A DNA stretch of 64,000 nucleotides from Rhodobiaceae bacterium (GCA_024645085.1 JAHEGN010000009.1:1-64000); one strand, 5' to 3'; positions 12,602-20,769 are shown, counted from the first letter of the stretch. Translations and numbers: made by a program. Notes: generated by a model from the letters alone, not told the origin.

Positions 12602-13247
12602 ACTGCCAATTCTCTATAGTTTTCGGCGCTGCCCCTATGCGATGCGGGCGCGTATGGCGTTGGCGGCCAGCGGCATAGAAGTTGAATTGCGCGAAATTAT
12701 TTTGCGCGACAAGCCAGCGCATATGTTGGCTTTATCGGCCAAGGGCACGGTGCCGGTTCTATGGGTTGAGCAATCGCAAGTAATTGATGAAAGCCGCGAC
12801 GTCATGGCGTGGGCCTTGGCGCAAAGCGATCCATTTAATTGGCTGGCGCGGGCCGATGAGGTGCGCATTGATGCTTTTGACGAGCGCTTCAAACATCATT
12901 TGGATCGCTATAAATATGCCACGCGCTATGCTGATGAGGTCGATAATGTGCTGCTGCACCGCGCCGCTTGCCACGATATGTTGCGCCAGCTTGAGCCAGA
13001 TTTGACCGCTGATTGGCTGGGCGGCGGCGAGGCTGGATTGACCGATGTAGCAATTTTGCCCTTTGTCCGGCAATTTCGCATTGCTGACAGCGATTGGTTT
13101 GACAATGAACTTGGCCTGCCGCGTGTGCACGCTTGGCTGCAACGGTTTTTGGCATGGCCGGTGTTTATCGCGGTGATGGAAAAATATCCCCTATGGCAGG
13201 CTGAAACGTCGGGGATTCGCTTTCAGCCCATCATCGAAGGCCGCTAG
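12594..13247 (+). CDS. glutathione S-transferase-like protein
   Basis: 217 residues. The thioredoxin-fold N-terminus carries the FRRCPYAMRARMAL motif (about residues 9-22), in which Cys12 is the likely redox or glutathione-contacting residue. KGTVPVLWV gives the cis-Pro loop, and Asp-Glu-Ser-Arg-Asp the glutathione-binding turn. The C-terminal half is helical. The ATG at 12594 is inside the end of trhO (8-base overlap), implying translational coupling. An upstream in-frame start at 12552 is less likely because it lies deeper in trhO. The substrate is unknown; a thiol-transfer role on small molecules is the generic expectation. Confidence 0.82.
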   Translation: MSELPILYSFRRCPYAMRARMALAASGIEVELREIILRDKPAHMLALSAKGTVPVLWVEQSQVIDESRDVMAWALAQSDPFNWLARADEVRIDAFDERFKHHLDRYKYATRYADEVDNVLLHRAACHDMLRQLEPDLTADWLGGGEAGLTDVAILPFVRQFRIADSDWFDNELGLPRVHAWLQRFLAWPVFIAVMEKYPLWQAETSGIRFQPIIEGR

Positions 13248-13298
13248 ACGCTCACGGTTTATTGTGTAAATTAGCTTTAGTGCGTACAGGGGGGAGCG

Positions 13299-14603
13299 AT
13301 GGATAATCAAACAGTTTGTATCATTGGAGCTGGATGTTCTGGCTTCACCACCGCCAAGCGGCTGAAAGATTTCGGCATTGCTTATGATCAGTTTGAAGCT
13401 TCCGATAATATTGGCGGCAATTGGTATTTCAAAAACCCCAATGGCATGTCGGCCTGTTATCAGTCCTTGCACATTGATACGTCGAAATATCGTCTCGCCT
13501 TTGACGATTATCCAGTGCCCGATGATTGGCCGGACTTTCCCCATCACAGCCAGCTTTTCGATTATTTCAACGATTATGTTGACCATTTCGGATTGCGCGA
13601 CGCCATTCAATTCAACACGCGGGTGGAAGAGGCGCGTCGCGATGATAATGAAATTTGGCATGTGACGCTGTCGACCGGCGAAACCCGCCAATATAGCGCG
13701 CTGGTGGTCGCCAATGGCCACCATTGGGACGCCAAAGTTCCGACCGAATATGGCGATCATTTCGACGGCCTGCAAATGCACAGCCATAGTTATAATTCGC
13801 CATTTGAGCCACATGATTTGCGCGGCAAAAACATTCTCGTCGTCGGGGTTGGCAATTCAGCCATGGATATTGCCTCGGAAGTGTCGCAACGCCCGATTGC
13901 CAATAAATGTTTCGTCTCGGCCCGCCGCGGGGTCTGGGTGCTGCCGAAATATCTTAATGGCGAGCCGGCTGACAAGGCCGTCATGCCGGCTTGGATGCCC
14001 GGAAAAATTGGCCGCTGGCTGGGGCAAAAGACCATTGAGCGGGCGATTGGCAAAATGGAAAACTACGGCCTGCCCAAACCTGATCACAAAGTGCTGACGG
14101 CGCATCCGTCGGTTTCCGGCGAGTTTCTCACCCGTTTGGGTTGTGGCGATATTACTGTGAAGCCAGGGCTGAAAAAACTCGACGGCGATGGCGTGCTATT
14201 TGCCGACGGCACGCGTGAGGAGATTGACACGATTATCTGGGCCACTGGATATCGCATTCGGTTTCCGTTTTTGAAGCAAAACGCACTGGCGGTAGAAAAC
14301 AACAAATTTCCGCTATATCATCGGATGATTAAGCCGGGCTGGCGCAATTTGTTTTTTGTCGGTTTGGCCCAGCCCTTGCCGACTTTGGTCAATTTGGCCG
14401 AACAGCAGTCGAAATTTATCGCAGCGGTTTTGTCAGGGCGTCTCGAGTTGCCAGATGATGCGACAATGGAAGCGCAAATAATTAAAGATGAACAAAAATA
14501 TCTCGGCCATTATTATGACAGTGAGCGTCACACCATTCAGATTGATTTTAATCAATATGTTCATGATTTGAAAAAACAGCTCGGAAAAAACTGGGTAGAA
14601 TAG
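13299..14603 (+). CDS. flavin-containing monooxygenase
   Basis: Class B flavoprotein monooxygenase of 434 residues, which uses NADPH and oxygen to oxidise soft nucleophiles (amines, sulfides) or ketones. An FAD-binding GAGCSG is at about residues 8-13. The fingerprint region reads FDGLQMHSHSYNSP (about 156-169), followed by the NADP-binding VVGVGNSAMDIASE. The ATGYRI motif is near 310. It lacks the sequence pattern of the trimethylamine monooxygenase Tmm, so a specific substrate should not be assumed. GGGGGGAG lies before the ATG. It is followed after 9 bases by an alkylsulfatase gene, with which it probably forms an operon. Confidence 0.88.
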   Translation: MDNQTVCIIGAGCSGFTTAKRLKDFGIAYDQFEASDNIGGNWYFKNPNGMSACYQSLHIDTSKYRLAFDDYPVPDDWPDFPHHSQLFDYFNDYVDHFGLRDAIQFNTRVEEARRDDNEIWHVTLSTGETRQYSALVVANGHHWDAKVPTEYGDHFDGLQMHSHSYNSPFEPHDLRGKNILVVGVGNSAMDIASEVSQRPIANKCFVSARRGVWVLPKYLNGEPADKAVMPAWMPGKIGRWLGQKTIERAIGKMENYGLPKPDHKVLTAHPSVSGEFLTRLGCGDITVKPGLKKLDGDGVLFADGTREEIDTIIWATGYRIRFPFLKQNALAVENNKFPLYHRMIKPGWRNLFFVGLAQPLPTLVNLAEQQSKFIAAVLSGRLELPDDATMEAQIIKDEQKYLGHYYDSERHTIQIDFNQYVHDLKKQLGKNWVE

Positions 14604-14612
14604 GAATTTAAA

Positions 14613-16574
14613 ATGAAAAAACTCATCACTTTAGCCCTTGGCCTGTCCATGATTGGCACGCTGGCGCAAGCCGCTGAGGGGCAAAATAGCAAGCCCGCCT
14701 CGCCAGCCACACAGCAGGCGCATGAGAAAGTTCTGGCCCGTTTGCCGTTTGAAAATATGGATGACTTTGAGCTTGCCCAGCGTGGGCTTTTGGCTAAGCC
14801 GGACAGTCTGATTATCAAAAATGCTGAGGGCACGGTGATTTGGGATATGACGCGTTATGACTATCTCAAAGGCCCGCGCCCCGATACGGTTAACCCAAGC
14901 CTGTGGCGGCAAGCCCAGCTCAATGCGCTTCACGGCCTGTTCAAAGTCAGCGACCGGATTTACCAAATTCGCGGCTATGATCTGGCCAATATGACGCTGA
15001 TTGAGGGCGATACTGGCTGGATTATTGTTGACCCGCTCACCGCCACGGAAACCGCCAAAGCGGCGATGGAATTGGTCGACTCGCATTTCGGCAAGCGACC
15101 GATTAAAGCGATTTTATCGACCCATAGCCATGCCGATCATTTTGCTGGCATTCGGGCCTTGGCGACCGAGGAAGATTTGACCAGCGGGCGCATTCGCTTT
15201 GTTGCGCCAGAGCATTTCGTCAAAGAAACCGCCAGTGAAAACGTTATTGCCGGCAATGCCATGTCGCGTCGCGCTGGCTATATGTTTGGCAATTTATTGC
15301 CGCGCACGCCAGATGGCAATATTGATAGCGGGCTTGGCAAAGGCGTGGCCTTTGGCACGCTGACCCTGCTGACACCGACCGATATTATTGACCACACAGG
15401 CCAAAAACTGACATTGGATGGGGTTGATATTGAATTTCAGCTAACCCCGGGTGCCGAGGCACCAGCTGAATTTATTTTCTTCCTGCCGCAATTGAAAGCC
15501 TTATGCGTGGCTGAGGAAGTCAATGGGGTAATGCATAATCTATATACGCCGCGTGGCGCCAAAACCCGCGACGCCTTGATTTGGGCACGCCATTTGACGC
15601 AAACCATTGAGCTGTTTTCCGACCGTATGGATATTGTGTTCGGCAGTCACCATTGGCCGCGTTGGGGCCGAGAGGCGGGCACTGAATATATTGCCAAACA
15701 GCGTGATATGTATCGTTTCATCCATGACCAAACCGTGCGTCTGATGAACCAAGGTTACACATCGACTGAAATATCCAACATGTTGGATTTGCCGCCTTCG
15801 CTGGCGCAAGAATTTTATAACCGCGATTACTACGGCACGGTGAGCCATAATTCGCGCGCCGTGTATAATTTTTACCTAGGTTATTTTGATGCCATTCCGG
15901 CCAATTTGAACCCGCATGACCCGCAAACCCGGGCCCGCAATTATGTGGCTTTGGCTGGCGGCAAAGACGCTTTGTTGGCGAAAGCCCAATCCGCCGTTGA
16001 TGCTGGTGATTATCGCTGGGCCGCTGAATTGCTCAATCATGCGGTATTTGCTGATGACACAAATCAGGCGGCGCGCAATTTGTTGGCTGATGCCTATGAG
16101 CAATTGGGCTATCAAGCCGAGAGTGGGCCATGGCGCAATTTTTATCTCACCGGCGCACAAGAATTGCGCATTGGGGTAAAAAAGCCGGAAATCGTCCGCA
16201 CGGCGTCACCTGACTTAATCGCCAGCGTGCCAACTTCCATGTTCCTCGACTTTATGGGCGTGCGCTTCAACCCGGAGGGGGCTGATGATTTGGAAGTGAA
16301 AATCAATCTCGATTTCACCGACACCGGCGAACAATTCGTTCTCTCACTGGATAATAGTGTGTTGAACAATATTCCCAATAAACAAGATCCAGAGGCGAAT
16401 GCAACGCTGACGCTAAGCCGCGCTTTGTTTAATCAAGTGGCCTTGAAACAGACCAGCTTTCCGAAAGAGATTTTGAAGGGCAATGTAAAATTGTCTGGCA
16501 ATCCCTTGGCGCTGATGCGTGTGTTTGGCCGACTGGATGATTTCGATCCATGGTTTAACATTGTCACGCCATAA
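14613..16574 (+). CDS. alkyl sulfatase (SdsA1-like metallo-beta-lactamase-fold hydrolase)
   Basis: Hydrolyses primary alkyl sulfate esters (such as dodecyl sulfate) to the alcohol and sulfate. The 653-residue precursor begins with a signal peptide (MKKLITLALGLSMIGTLAQA, residues 1-20), so it works in the periplasm or outside. The zinc motif THSHADHF is at about residues 170-177. GSHHWPRWG supplies further metal ligands, and EEVNGVMHNLYTPRG is typical of class III sulfatases. A helical dimerisation domain and a C-terminal SCP2-like lipid-binding domain (about 530-653) follow. It sits 9 bases after the monooxygenase gene and is followed by a terminator. Confidence 0.9.
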   Translation: MKKLITLALGLSMIGTLAQAAEGQNSKPASPATQQAHEKVLARLPFENMDDFELAQRGLLAKPDSLIIKNAEGTVIWDMTRYDYLKGPRPDTVNPSLWRQAQLNALHGLFKVSDRIYQIRGYDLANMTLIEGDTGWIIVDPLTATETAKAAMELVDSHFGKRPIKAILSTHSHADHFAGIRALATEEDLTSGRIRFVAPEHFVKETASENVIAGNAMSRRAGYMFGNLLPRTPDGNIDSGLGKGVAFGTLTLLTPTDIIDHTGQKLTLDGVDIEFQLTPGAEAPAEFIFFLPQLKALCVAEEVNGVMHNLYTPRGAKTRDALIWARHLTQTIELFSDRMDIVFGSHHWPRWGREAGTEYIAKQRDMYRFIHDQTVRLMNQGYTSTEISNMLDLPPSLAQEFYNRDYYGTVSHNSRAVYNFYLGYFDAIPANLNPHDPQTRARNYVALAGGKDALLAKAQSAVDAGDYRWAAELLNHAVFADDTNQAARNLLADAYEQLGYQAESGPWRNFYLTGAQELRIGVKKPEIVRTASPDLIASVPTSMFLDFMGVRFNPEGADDLEVKINLDFTDTGEQFVLSLDNSVLNNIPNKQDPEANATLTLSRALFNQVALKQTSFPKEILKGNVKLSGNPLALMRVFGRLDDFDPWFNIVTP

Positions 16575-16597
16575 AATTTCATCATGAAATTTGCGCA

Positions 16598-16643
16598 AAA
16601 AAAGCCCGGCACCTGGGAACAGGGGCCGGGCCTCATTTTTTTG
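16598..16643. terminator. bidirectional Rho-independent terminator
   Basis: GCCCGGC (16604-16610) pairs with GCCGGGC (16625-16631). A run of A precedes the stem and a run of T follows it, so the hairpin can end the alkylsulfatase transcript on the + strand and the convergent flavin-oxidoreductase transcript on the - strand. Confidence 0.85.
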
Positions 16644-16648
16644 CCGCT

Positions 16649-17623
16649 CTAGCTTGCGAAAGCTTTTAAGCGCGCATTGATAATGTCATTGGCTTCTTTC
16701 ATCATTGAATCAACCAATTCCTGACAGCTTGGCACGTCATGAATCAAACCAGCGACCATGCCGCATGACCACGCGCCGGCATCCATTGTGCCTTCTGACA
16801 TGATTTTCGGATAAACGCCGGCAACTTCGCCCATGATGTCGTTGATTTGGATTTTGTCGCCGAGCTCTTTTTCTTTTTCGATAATCCGCTCAACAGCGGC
16901 ATTTTTCAAAACCCGCTCTGTGTTGCGCAAGGGGCGCATGATCAGCGTTGTGTCCAATTCGCTGGCGGCGACCAAAGCGTCTTTCACATTTTGGTGAACC
17001 GGCGCTTCTTTCGTCGCAATAAAGCGCGTGCCCATATTGACGCCATCGGCTCCAAGGGCCAAAGCGGCAACCAGCTGCTTGCCATTGCCAATGCCGCCAG
17101 AGGCAACAAATGGCACGGTCAATTCTTCGGCTGCGCGTGGCAGCAAAATCATGTTTGGAATATCGTCCTCACCTGGGTGTCCGCCGCATTCAAAACCGTC
17201 AACGCTGATGGCGTCGCAACCAATGCGCTCGGCTTTCAAAGCGTGGCGCACGGAAGTGCATTTGTGAATCACTTTAATGCCCGCTTGCTTCATGAGGTCC
17301 ATATATTGCTCAGGGCTGCGGCCCGCGGTTTCAACAATTTTCACGCCGCCGTTGATAATCGCTTCGATATATTCCGGATAGGGCGGATTGGCAAAGCCTG
17401 GCAAAAACGTCAGATTGACGCCAAATGGCTTATCGGTCATTTCATGGCAACGGGCAATCTCATTGGCCAAGTCAGCCGGTGTTGGTTGGGTCAGGCCGGT
17501 GATGATACCCAGCCCGCCAGCGTTGGAAACAGCGGCTGCCATTTCCGCATAGCCAACATGGTGCATGCCGCCTTGGATGATTGGGTGTTCAATGCCAAAA
17601 AGTTCTGTGATCCGCGTTTTCAT
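16649..17623 (-). CDS. nitronate monooxygenase / 2-nitropropane dioxygenase-like flavoprotein
   Basis: FMN-dependent TIM-barrel enzyme of 324 residues. The N-terminal FGIEHPIIQGGMHHVGYAEMA, the ISVDGFECGGHPGEDD segment near residues 139-154, and the phosphate-binding loops VASGGIGNG and GADGVNMGTRFIAT are typical of the family annotated as nitronate monooxygenase; close relatives include enoyl reductases and unassigned oxidoreductases. The ATG has GGAGAG shortly before it. It diverges from the thiolase gene across a 175-base gap. Nearby lipid-catabolic genes hint at a role there, but this is inference. Confidence 0.85.
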   Translation of the reverse strand: MKTRITELFGIEHPIIQGGMHHVGYAEMAAAVSNAGGLGIITGLTQPTPADLANEIARCHEMTDKPFGVNLTFLPGFANPPYPEYIEAIINGGVKIVETAGRSPEQYMDLMKQAGIKVIHKCTSVRHALKAERIGCDAISVDGFECGGHPGEDDIPNMILLPRAAEELTVPFVASGGIGNGKQLVAALALGADGVNMGTRFIATKEAPVHQNVKDALVAASELDTTLIMRPLRNTERVLKNAAVERIIEKEKELGDKIQINDIMGEVAGVYPKIMSEGTMDAGAWSCGMVAGLIHDVPSCQELVDSMMKEANDIINARLKAFAS

Positions 17624-17724
17624 TTAGTCTCTCCATTATGCTGAGCTCAGCGTGAGCCAATTGCCGATACATTATGGCGAAAGATTGCAGATGGAAAGAG
17701 GCTTTCGTAATTTGGTGGGGAATA

Positions 17725-17744
17725 GAACAAGAATATACTTGTTC
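17725..17744. promoter_or_regulatory. inverted repeat, candidate operator of the thiolase gene
   Basis: GAACAAG, six bases (AATATA), then CTTGTTC: perfect 7-base arms. The downstream arm contains the -35 box of the thiolase promoter, the same layout as at fadH (9729-9745). It probably binds a dimeric repressor; which family cannot be told from the window, and no regulator gene is adjacent. Confidence 0.55.
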
Positions 17745-17767
17745 GACTGCGGCAGTTTATGTTTAAT
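17739..17767 (+). promoter_or_regulatory. thiolase gene promoter
   Basis: TTGTTC (17739-17744) and TTTAAT (17762-17767) are exactly 17 bases apart, placing the transcript start near 17774, about 25 bases before the ATG at 17799. The -35 box lies within the right arm of the inverted repeat. Confidence 0.55.
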
Positions 17768-17798
17768 CTGGCAATCAATTAGCTATAGGGAGATTATC

Positions 17799-18971
17799 AT
17801 GGCTGAAGCTTATATTGTTGCCGCAGTGCGCACCGCCGGTGGGCGCCGCGACGGTAAATTAAAAGGGTGGCACCCGGCCGATTTGGCTGGTCAGGTCATT
17901 AATGAATTGCTCGATCGTTCGGGCGTTGACCCAGAAGCCGTCGAAGATGTGATCATGGGCTGCGTCGGACAGGCCGGTGAGCAAGCCGCCAATATTGGTC
18001 GCAATGCGGTTTTGTCATCGCGGTTGCCAGAAAGCGTGCCAGCGACGTCGGTCGACCGTCAGTGCGGTTCAAGCCAGCAGTCAATTCACTTTGCAGCGCA
18101 AGCGGTTATGTCAGGCACTATGGATTGCGTGATTGCCGCCGGTGTTGAAAGCATGACACGCGTGCCAATGGGAACGCCGATTAGCCTGCCTTACAAAAAT
18201 GACCTCGGCTTTTATGTCAGTGAGGAAATGCAAAAGCGTTATCCAAATGTGCAGTTCAGCCAATTTGCCGGCGCCGAAATGGTCGCCAAAAAATATGGTC
18301 TGAGCAAAGATGACTTGGATGGCTTCTCATACCGCAGCCATGAGCGCGCCATTGCAGCAACCCAAGCGGGTGCTTTCGAAGAAGAAATTTTGCCAATCGA
18401 AGTTGAGACTGAAAACGGCAAAGAATTGCACAAAGTCGATGAAGGCATTCGCTTTGACGCCAGCAAAGAAGGTATTGCCGGTGTGAAATTGCTCGCCGAG
18501 GGCGGCAGTTTGACCGCGGCTTCATCAAGCCAAATTTGCGATGGCGCCTCCGGCGTGTTGATCGTCAATGAAGAAGGTTTGAAAAAACTGAAAGTCAAGC
18601 CGCTGGCGAAAATCGTTCATATGTCGGTCATGGGACATGATCCGGTGATTATGTTGGAAGCGCCTATTCCGGCCACCAAGCGGGCTCTTCAGCGCGCCAA
18701 AATGTCGGTTGACGATATTGACCTATTTGAAGTCAACGAAGCTTTTGCCTCTATCCCAACTGCTTTCATGAAAGAGCTTGGGGTTGATGAAGAAAAGCTC
18801 AATGTGCACGGCGGCGCGATTGCGCTGGGTCACCCATTGGGCGGCTCGGGCACTAAATTGATGACCACTTTGGTCTATGCGTTGAAAAAACGTGGCGGCA
18901 AATATGGTCTGCAAACCATGTGCGAAGGTGGCGGCATGGCCAATGTTACGATTATTGAAAACTTACAATAA
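17799..18971 (+). CDS. acetyl-CoA acyltransferase (thiolase family)
   Basis: Thiolase of 390 residues, catalysing thiolytic cleavage of 3-ketoacyl-CoA (or the reverse condensation). The nucleophile is Cys89 in SVDRQCGSS, the general-base His is in GHPLGGSG, and the second Cys is in MCEGGGMAN near the C-terminus. The N-terminal VAAVRTAGGRRDGKLKG is typical of degradative thiolases. The reading frame stays open upstream to 17652, but the ATG at 17799 follows AGGGAGA and lies just behind a promoter. Beta-oxidation is the likely role; a steroid or branched-chain substrate is possible. Confidence 0.93.
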   Translation: MAEAYIVAAVRTAGGRRDGKLKGWHPADLAGQVINELLDRSGVDPEAVEDVIMGCVGQAGEQAANIGRNAVLSSRLPESVPATSVDRQCGSSQQSIHFAAQAVMSGTMDCVIAAGVESMTRVPMGTPISLPYKNDLGFYVSEEMQKRYPNVQFSQFAGAEMVAKKYGLSKDDLDGFSYRSHERAIAATQAGAFEEEILPIEVETENGKELHKVDEGIRFDASKEGIAGVKLLAEGGSLTAASSSQICDGASGVLIVNEEGLKKLKVKPLAKIVHMSVMGHDPVIMLEAPIPATKRALQRAKMSVDDIDLFEVNEAFASIPTAFMKELGVDEEKLNVHGGAIALGHPLGGSGTKLMTTLVYALKKRGGKYGLQTMCEGGGMANVTIIENLQ

Positions 18972-18994
18972 TCATTTCCTATCGCTAGATTAAG

Positions 18995-19024
18995 AAAAGC
19001 CCCGCTCATTGAGCGGGGCTTTTT
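18995..19024. terminator. bidirectional Rho-independent terminator
   Basis: A perfect 10-base stem (18998-19007 with 19011-19020) closes a three-base loop; AAAA precedes it and TTTT follows. It ends the thiolase transcript and can also end the convergent DUF3237 transcript. Confidence 0.93.
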
Positions 19025-19027
19025 GCC

Positions 19028-19498
19028 TTAGACGATTTTGAAAATATCATAGACCAAATGACCTTGTTTTTGGGGATTAGCCATGGTCGTGGTTTGCATG
19101 GCGCCGACAAATAGGGCGTCATTCATCCACTGTAAATCCGGCGCATTGGTTTCAACCGATGGGGTGGTGGTGAAATACATTTCCGACCCGTCAATGGCCT
19201 CGCCCGTGCCCATTTTGCCAGCCATATTCTCATTCACCACAACCCGACCCGGATAGGTGATGTAGAGATAGCTGCCGTCAGGCAATAGCGCGCTGAGGCG
19301 CACATCTAGGGCGATTACAGTATCGCTAATGGTGCGCGACCAATCGCCGGATGGCGCAACAATTTTCGCTTCAAAACCGTCGCCCTTAATGCTGCCGCTT
19401 GGCACATTGTAAATGCCCAAACCCTTGCCAACATCTTGCGGCGCGTCGATGACGGCTTCAATGCTCATTACTTTTTCTAATGTGGGTGTGCGTGGCAT
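19028..19498 (-). CDS. DUF3237 family protein
   Basis: 156-residue soluble protein of the DUF3237 family (predicted beta-barrel, function unknown). Family-like elements are the segment GSIKGDGFEAKIVAPSGDW (about residues 34-52), an ALDVRLSALLPDGSYLYITYPGR core, and a C-terminal MNDALFVGAMQ...VYDIFKIV. The ATG is preceded by AAGGAGA at a good distance. It diverges from the CDGSH gene. No catalytic residues are known for the family, so no function is proposed. Confidence 0.8.
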   Translation of the reverse strand: MPRTPTLEKVMSIEAVIDAPQDVGKGLGIYNVPSGSIKGDGFEAKIVAPSGDWSRTISDTVIALDVRLSALLPDGSYLYITYPGRVVVNENMAGKMGTGEAIDGSEMYFTTTPSVETNAPDLQWMNDALFVGAMQTTTMANPQKQGHLVYDIFKIV

Positions 19499-19585
19499 GA
19501 CGTCTCCTTAAACTGTGAACTAAAAATATATGTTGCGATAGCGGCGTGCTATGCGCAAGATTAAACACCTGTTAGGGAGGATATT

Positions 19586-19825
19586 ATGAGTGAAGCTGTG
19601 GTGGCGCAAAAAGCGCCTTACAAAGTCGATGTTGAAGAAGGAAAAAATTACTTTTGGTGTTCATGTGGCAAATCAGCCAAGCAGCCATTTTGCGATGGCG
19701 CGCACCAAGACACGTCCTTCCAACCGCTGCGCTACACTGCCGAGAAGACCGGCACGGTGTATTTTTGTGGCTGCAAAGCGAGTGACAAATCGCCCTTATG
19801 CGATGGTGCGCACAATAAATTATAG
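19586..19825 (+). CDS. CDGSH iron-sulfur domain protein (two motifs)
   Basis: A 79-residue protein with two CDGSH-type cluster sites: Cys25, Cys27, Cys36, His40 and Cys61, Cys63, Cys72, His76. Each Cys3-His set is the known ligand set of a [2Fe-2S] cluster in the mitoNEET family, so one chain should carry two clusters, like the mitochondrial inner NEET protein type. There is no signal or membrane segment. A strong AGGGAGGA precedes the ATG. The stop codon is inside a perfect 14-base tandem repeat. A redox or iron-handling role is inferred. Confidence 0.92.
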   Translation: MSEAVVAQKAPYKVDVEEGKNYFWCSCGKSAKQPFCDGAHQDTSFQPLRYTAEKTGTVYFCGCKASDKSPLCDGAHNKL

Positions 19826-19849
19826 TCGGCAAATGATAGTCGGCAAATG
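19822..19849. repeat. 14-base perfect tandem duplication
   Basis: The 14-base unit ATAGTCGGCAAATG occurs twice in direct succession (19822-19835 and 19836-19849), with a degenerate third start (ATAATC). The first copy contains the stop codon of the CDGSH gene, and the array fills nearly the whole gap to the end of rlmB. It looks like replication slippage; there is no terminator in this gap. Confidence 0.9.
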
Positions 19850-19853
19850 ATAA

Positions 19854-20624
19854 TCAGCGGGTGAGGGCGTAAAGCGTCACGGCGGCGGCGGTGGCAACAT
19901 TTAATGTCGCAAAGCTTGAGCCATCAGCCTCTGAGGCGACCGGTAGGCGCGCCAGCACATCGCAGGTTTCACGGGTCAGCCGCCGCAAGCCTTTGCCTTC
20001 GGCGCCCATGACGCAAGCAATCGGGCGATCGCGCGATACGCTATCAATTAAATCTGAGCCCATTTCGTCAAGCCCCACCGTCAAATAGCCGGATTGTTGG
20101 ATTTCGCGCAGCGCCCGCGCCAAATTTGTGACTTCGACGAGCGGCACAAATTCCAGCGCTCCGGAAGCGGTTTTGGCTAAACTGCCCATGGCCGGTGGGC
20201 TGTTGTGGCGGGTCATCACAATGCCGCCGGCGCCAAATACGGCGGCCGCCCGCAAAATCGCCCCGACATTGCGCGGGTCACTGACTTGGTCGAGGATGAC
20301 AATCAATTTGCCGCGGGCAATCAGCGCCTCAAGCGTCAGCGGGGTCAGCGGTTCGGTTTCCAGCACCAGTCCCTGATGCACGGCATCGGCTGGCACCATG
20401 GCGGTTAATTTATCGTTTTCCAACAGGGTCATGGGGAGGGTTAAATCGCCGAAATCTTCCTGCAAATCGCGGGCCGCATTCTTTGAGGCGAATAAGCGAA
20501 GGTTCTGGCGCTTTGGATTGGCCAGCGCCGCGCGCACCGCATGTTGCCCGTAAAGCACCATTTGGTTTCCGGCGGAAGGTTTTTTTCGTCTATTTTGCTG
20601 ATAGTTAGGCTTGCGCTTGTTCAT
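19854..20624 (-). CDS. rlmB: 23S rRNA (guanosine-2'-O-)-methyltransferase, TrmH/SpoU family
   Basis: Knotted (SPOUT) methyltransferase of 256 residues expected to methylate a ribose in 23S rRNA. A basic N-terminal tail precedes the substrate-binding domain (VLYGQHAVRAAL near residues 24-35). The three SPOUT motifs are present: ILDQVSDPRNVGAILRAA, CVMGAEGKGL, and the C-terminal LPVASEADGSSFATLNVATAAAVTLY. The ATG at 20624 has no ribosome-binding site but lies 7 bases after a good -10 box, so translation may be leaderless. An in-frame TTG at 20660 would lie inside the -35 box. The divergent neighbour is the tRNA-Tyr/tuf cluster. Confidence 0.9.
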   Translation of the reverse strand: MNKRKPNYQQNRRKKPSAGNQMVLYGQHAVRAALANPKRQNLRLFASKNAARDLQEDFGDLTLPMTLLENDKLTAMVPADAVHQGLVLETEPLTPLTLEALIARGKLIVILDQVSDPRNVGAILRAAAVFGAGGIVMTRHNSPPAMGSLAKTASGALEFVPLVEVTNLARALREIQQSGYLTVGLDEMGSDLIDSVSRDRPIACVMGAEGKGLRRLTRETCDVLARLPVASEADGSSFATLNVATAAAVTLYALTR

Positions 20625-20631
20625 ACAACAT

Positions 20632-20660
20632 CTTATAAGGACTTCGACATTGATGTGCAA
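20632..20660 (-). promoter_or_regulatory. rlmB promoter (predicted leaderless transcript)
   Basis: On the minus strand, TTGCAC (20655-20660), 17 bases, then TATAAG (20632-20637). Only 7 bases separate the -10 box from the ATG at 20624, so transcription should begin at or next to the first base of the start codon. Confidence 0.6.
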
Positions 20661-20734
20661 TTATTCCGTCACAGCGGTTGATTTTAATTAATTAGCTTGT
20701 GTGAGCGGAATTTTGTGCTTGTGTTTTTTATTGT

Positions 20735-20757
20735 AAATCAAGGGTTTACCTTGATTT
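20735..20757. promoter_or_regulatory. perfect inverted repeat upstream of the tRNA-tuf cluster
   Basis: AAATCAAGG, five bases, then CCTTGATTT: 9-base perfect arms, ending 12 bases before the tRNA-Tyr gene. There is no T-run typical of a terminator, and rlmB runs away from it. It could be an operator in the promoter of the tRNA-tuf transcript or a hairpin in its leader. No convincing -35/-10 pair was found around it. Confidence 0.45.
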
Positions 20758-20769
20758 CAAACCTTGGGC

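Noticed and set aside
13299-14603. Trimethylamine monooxygenase (Tmm) identity for the flavin monooxygenase
   Set aside because: The N-terminal region and fingerprint differ from Tmm, so only the class can be stated.
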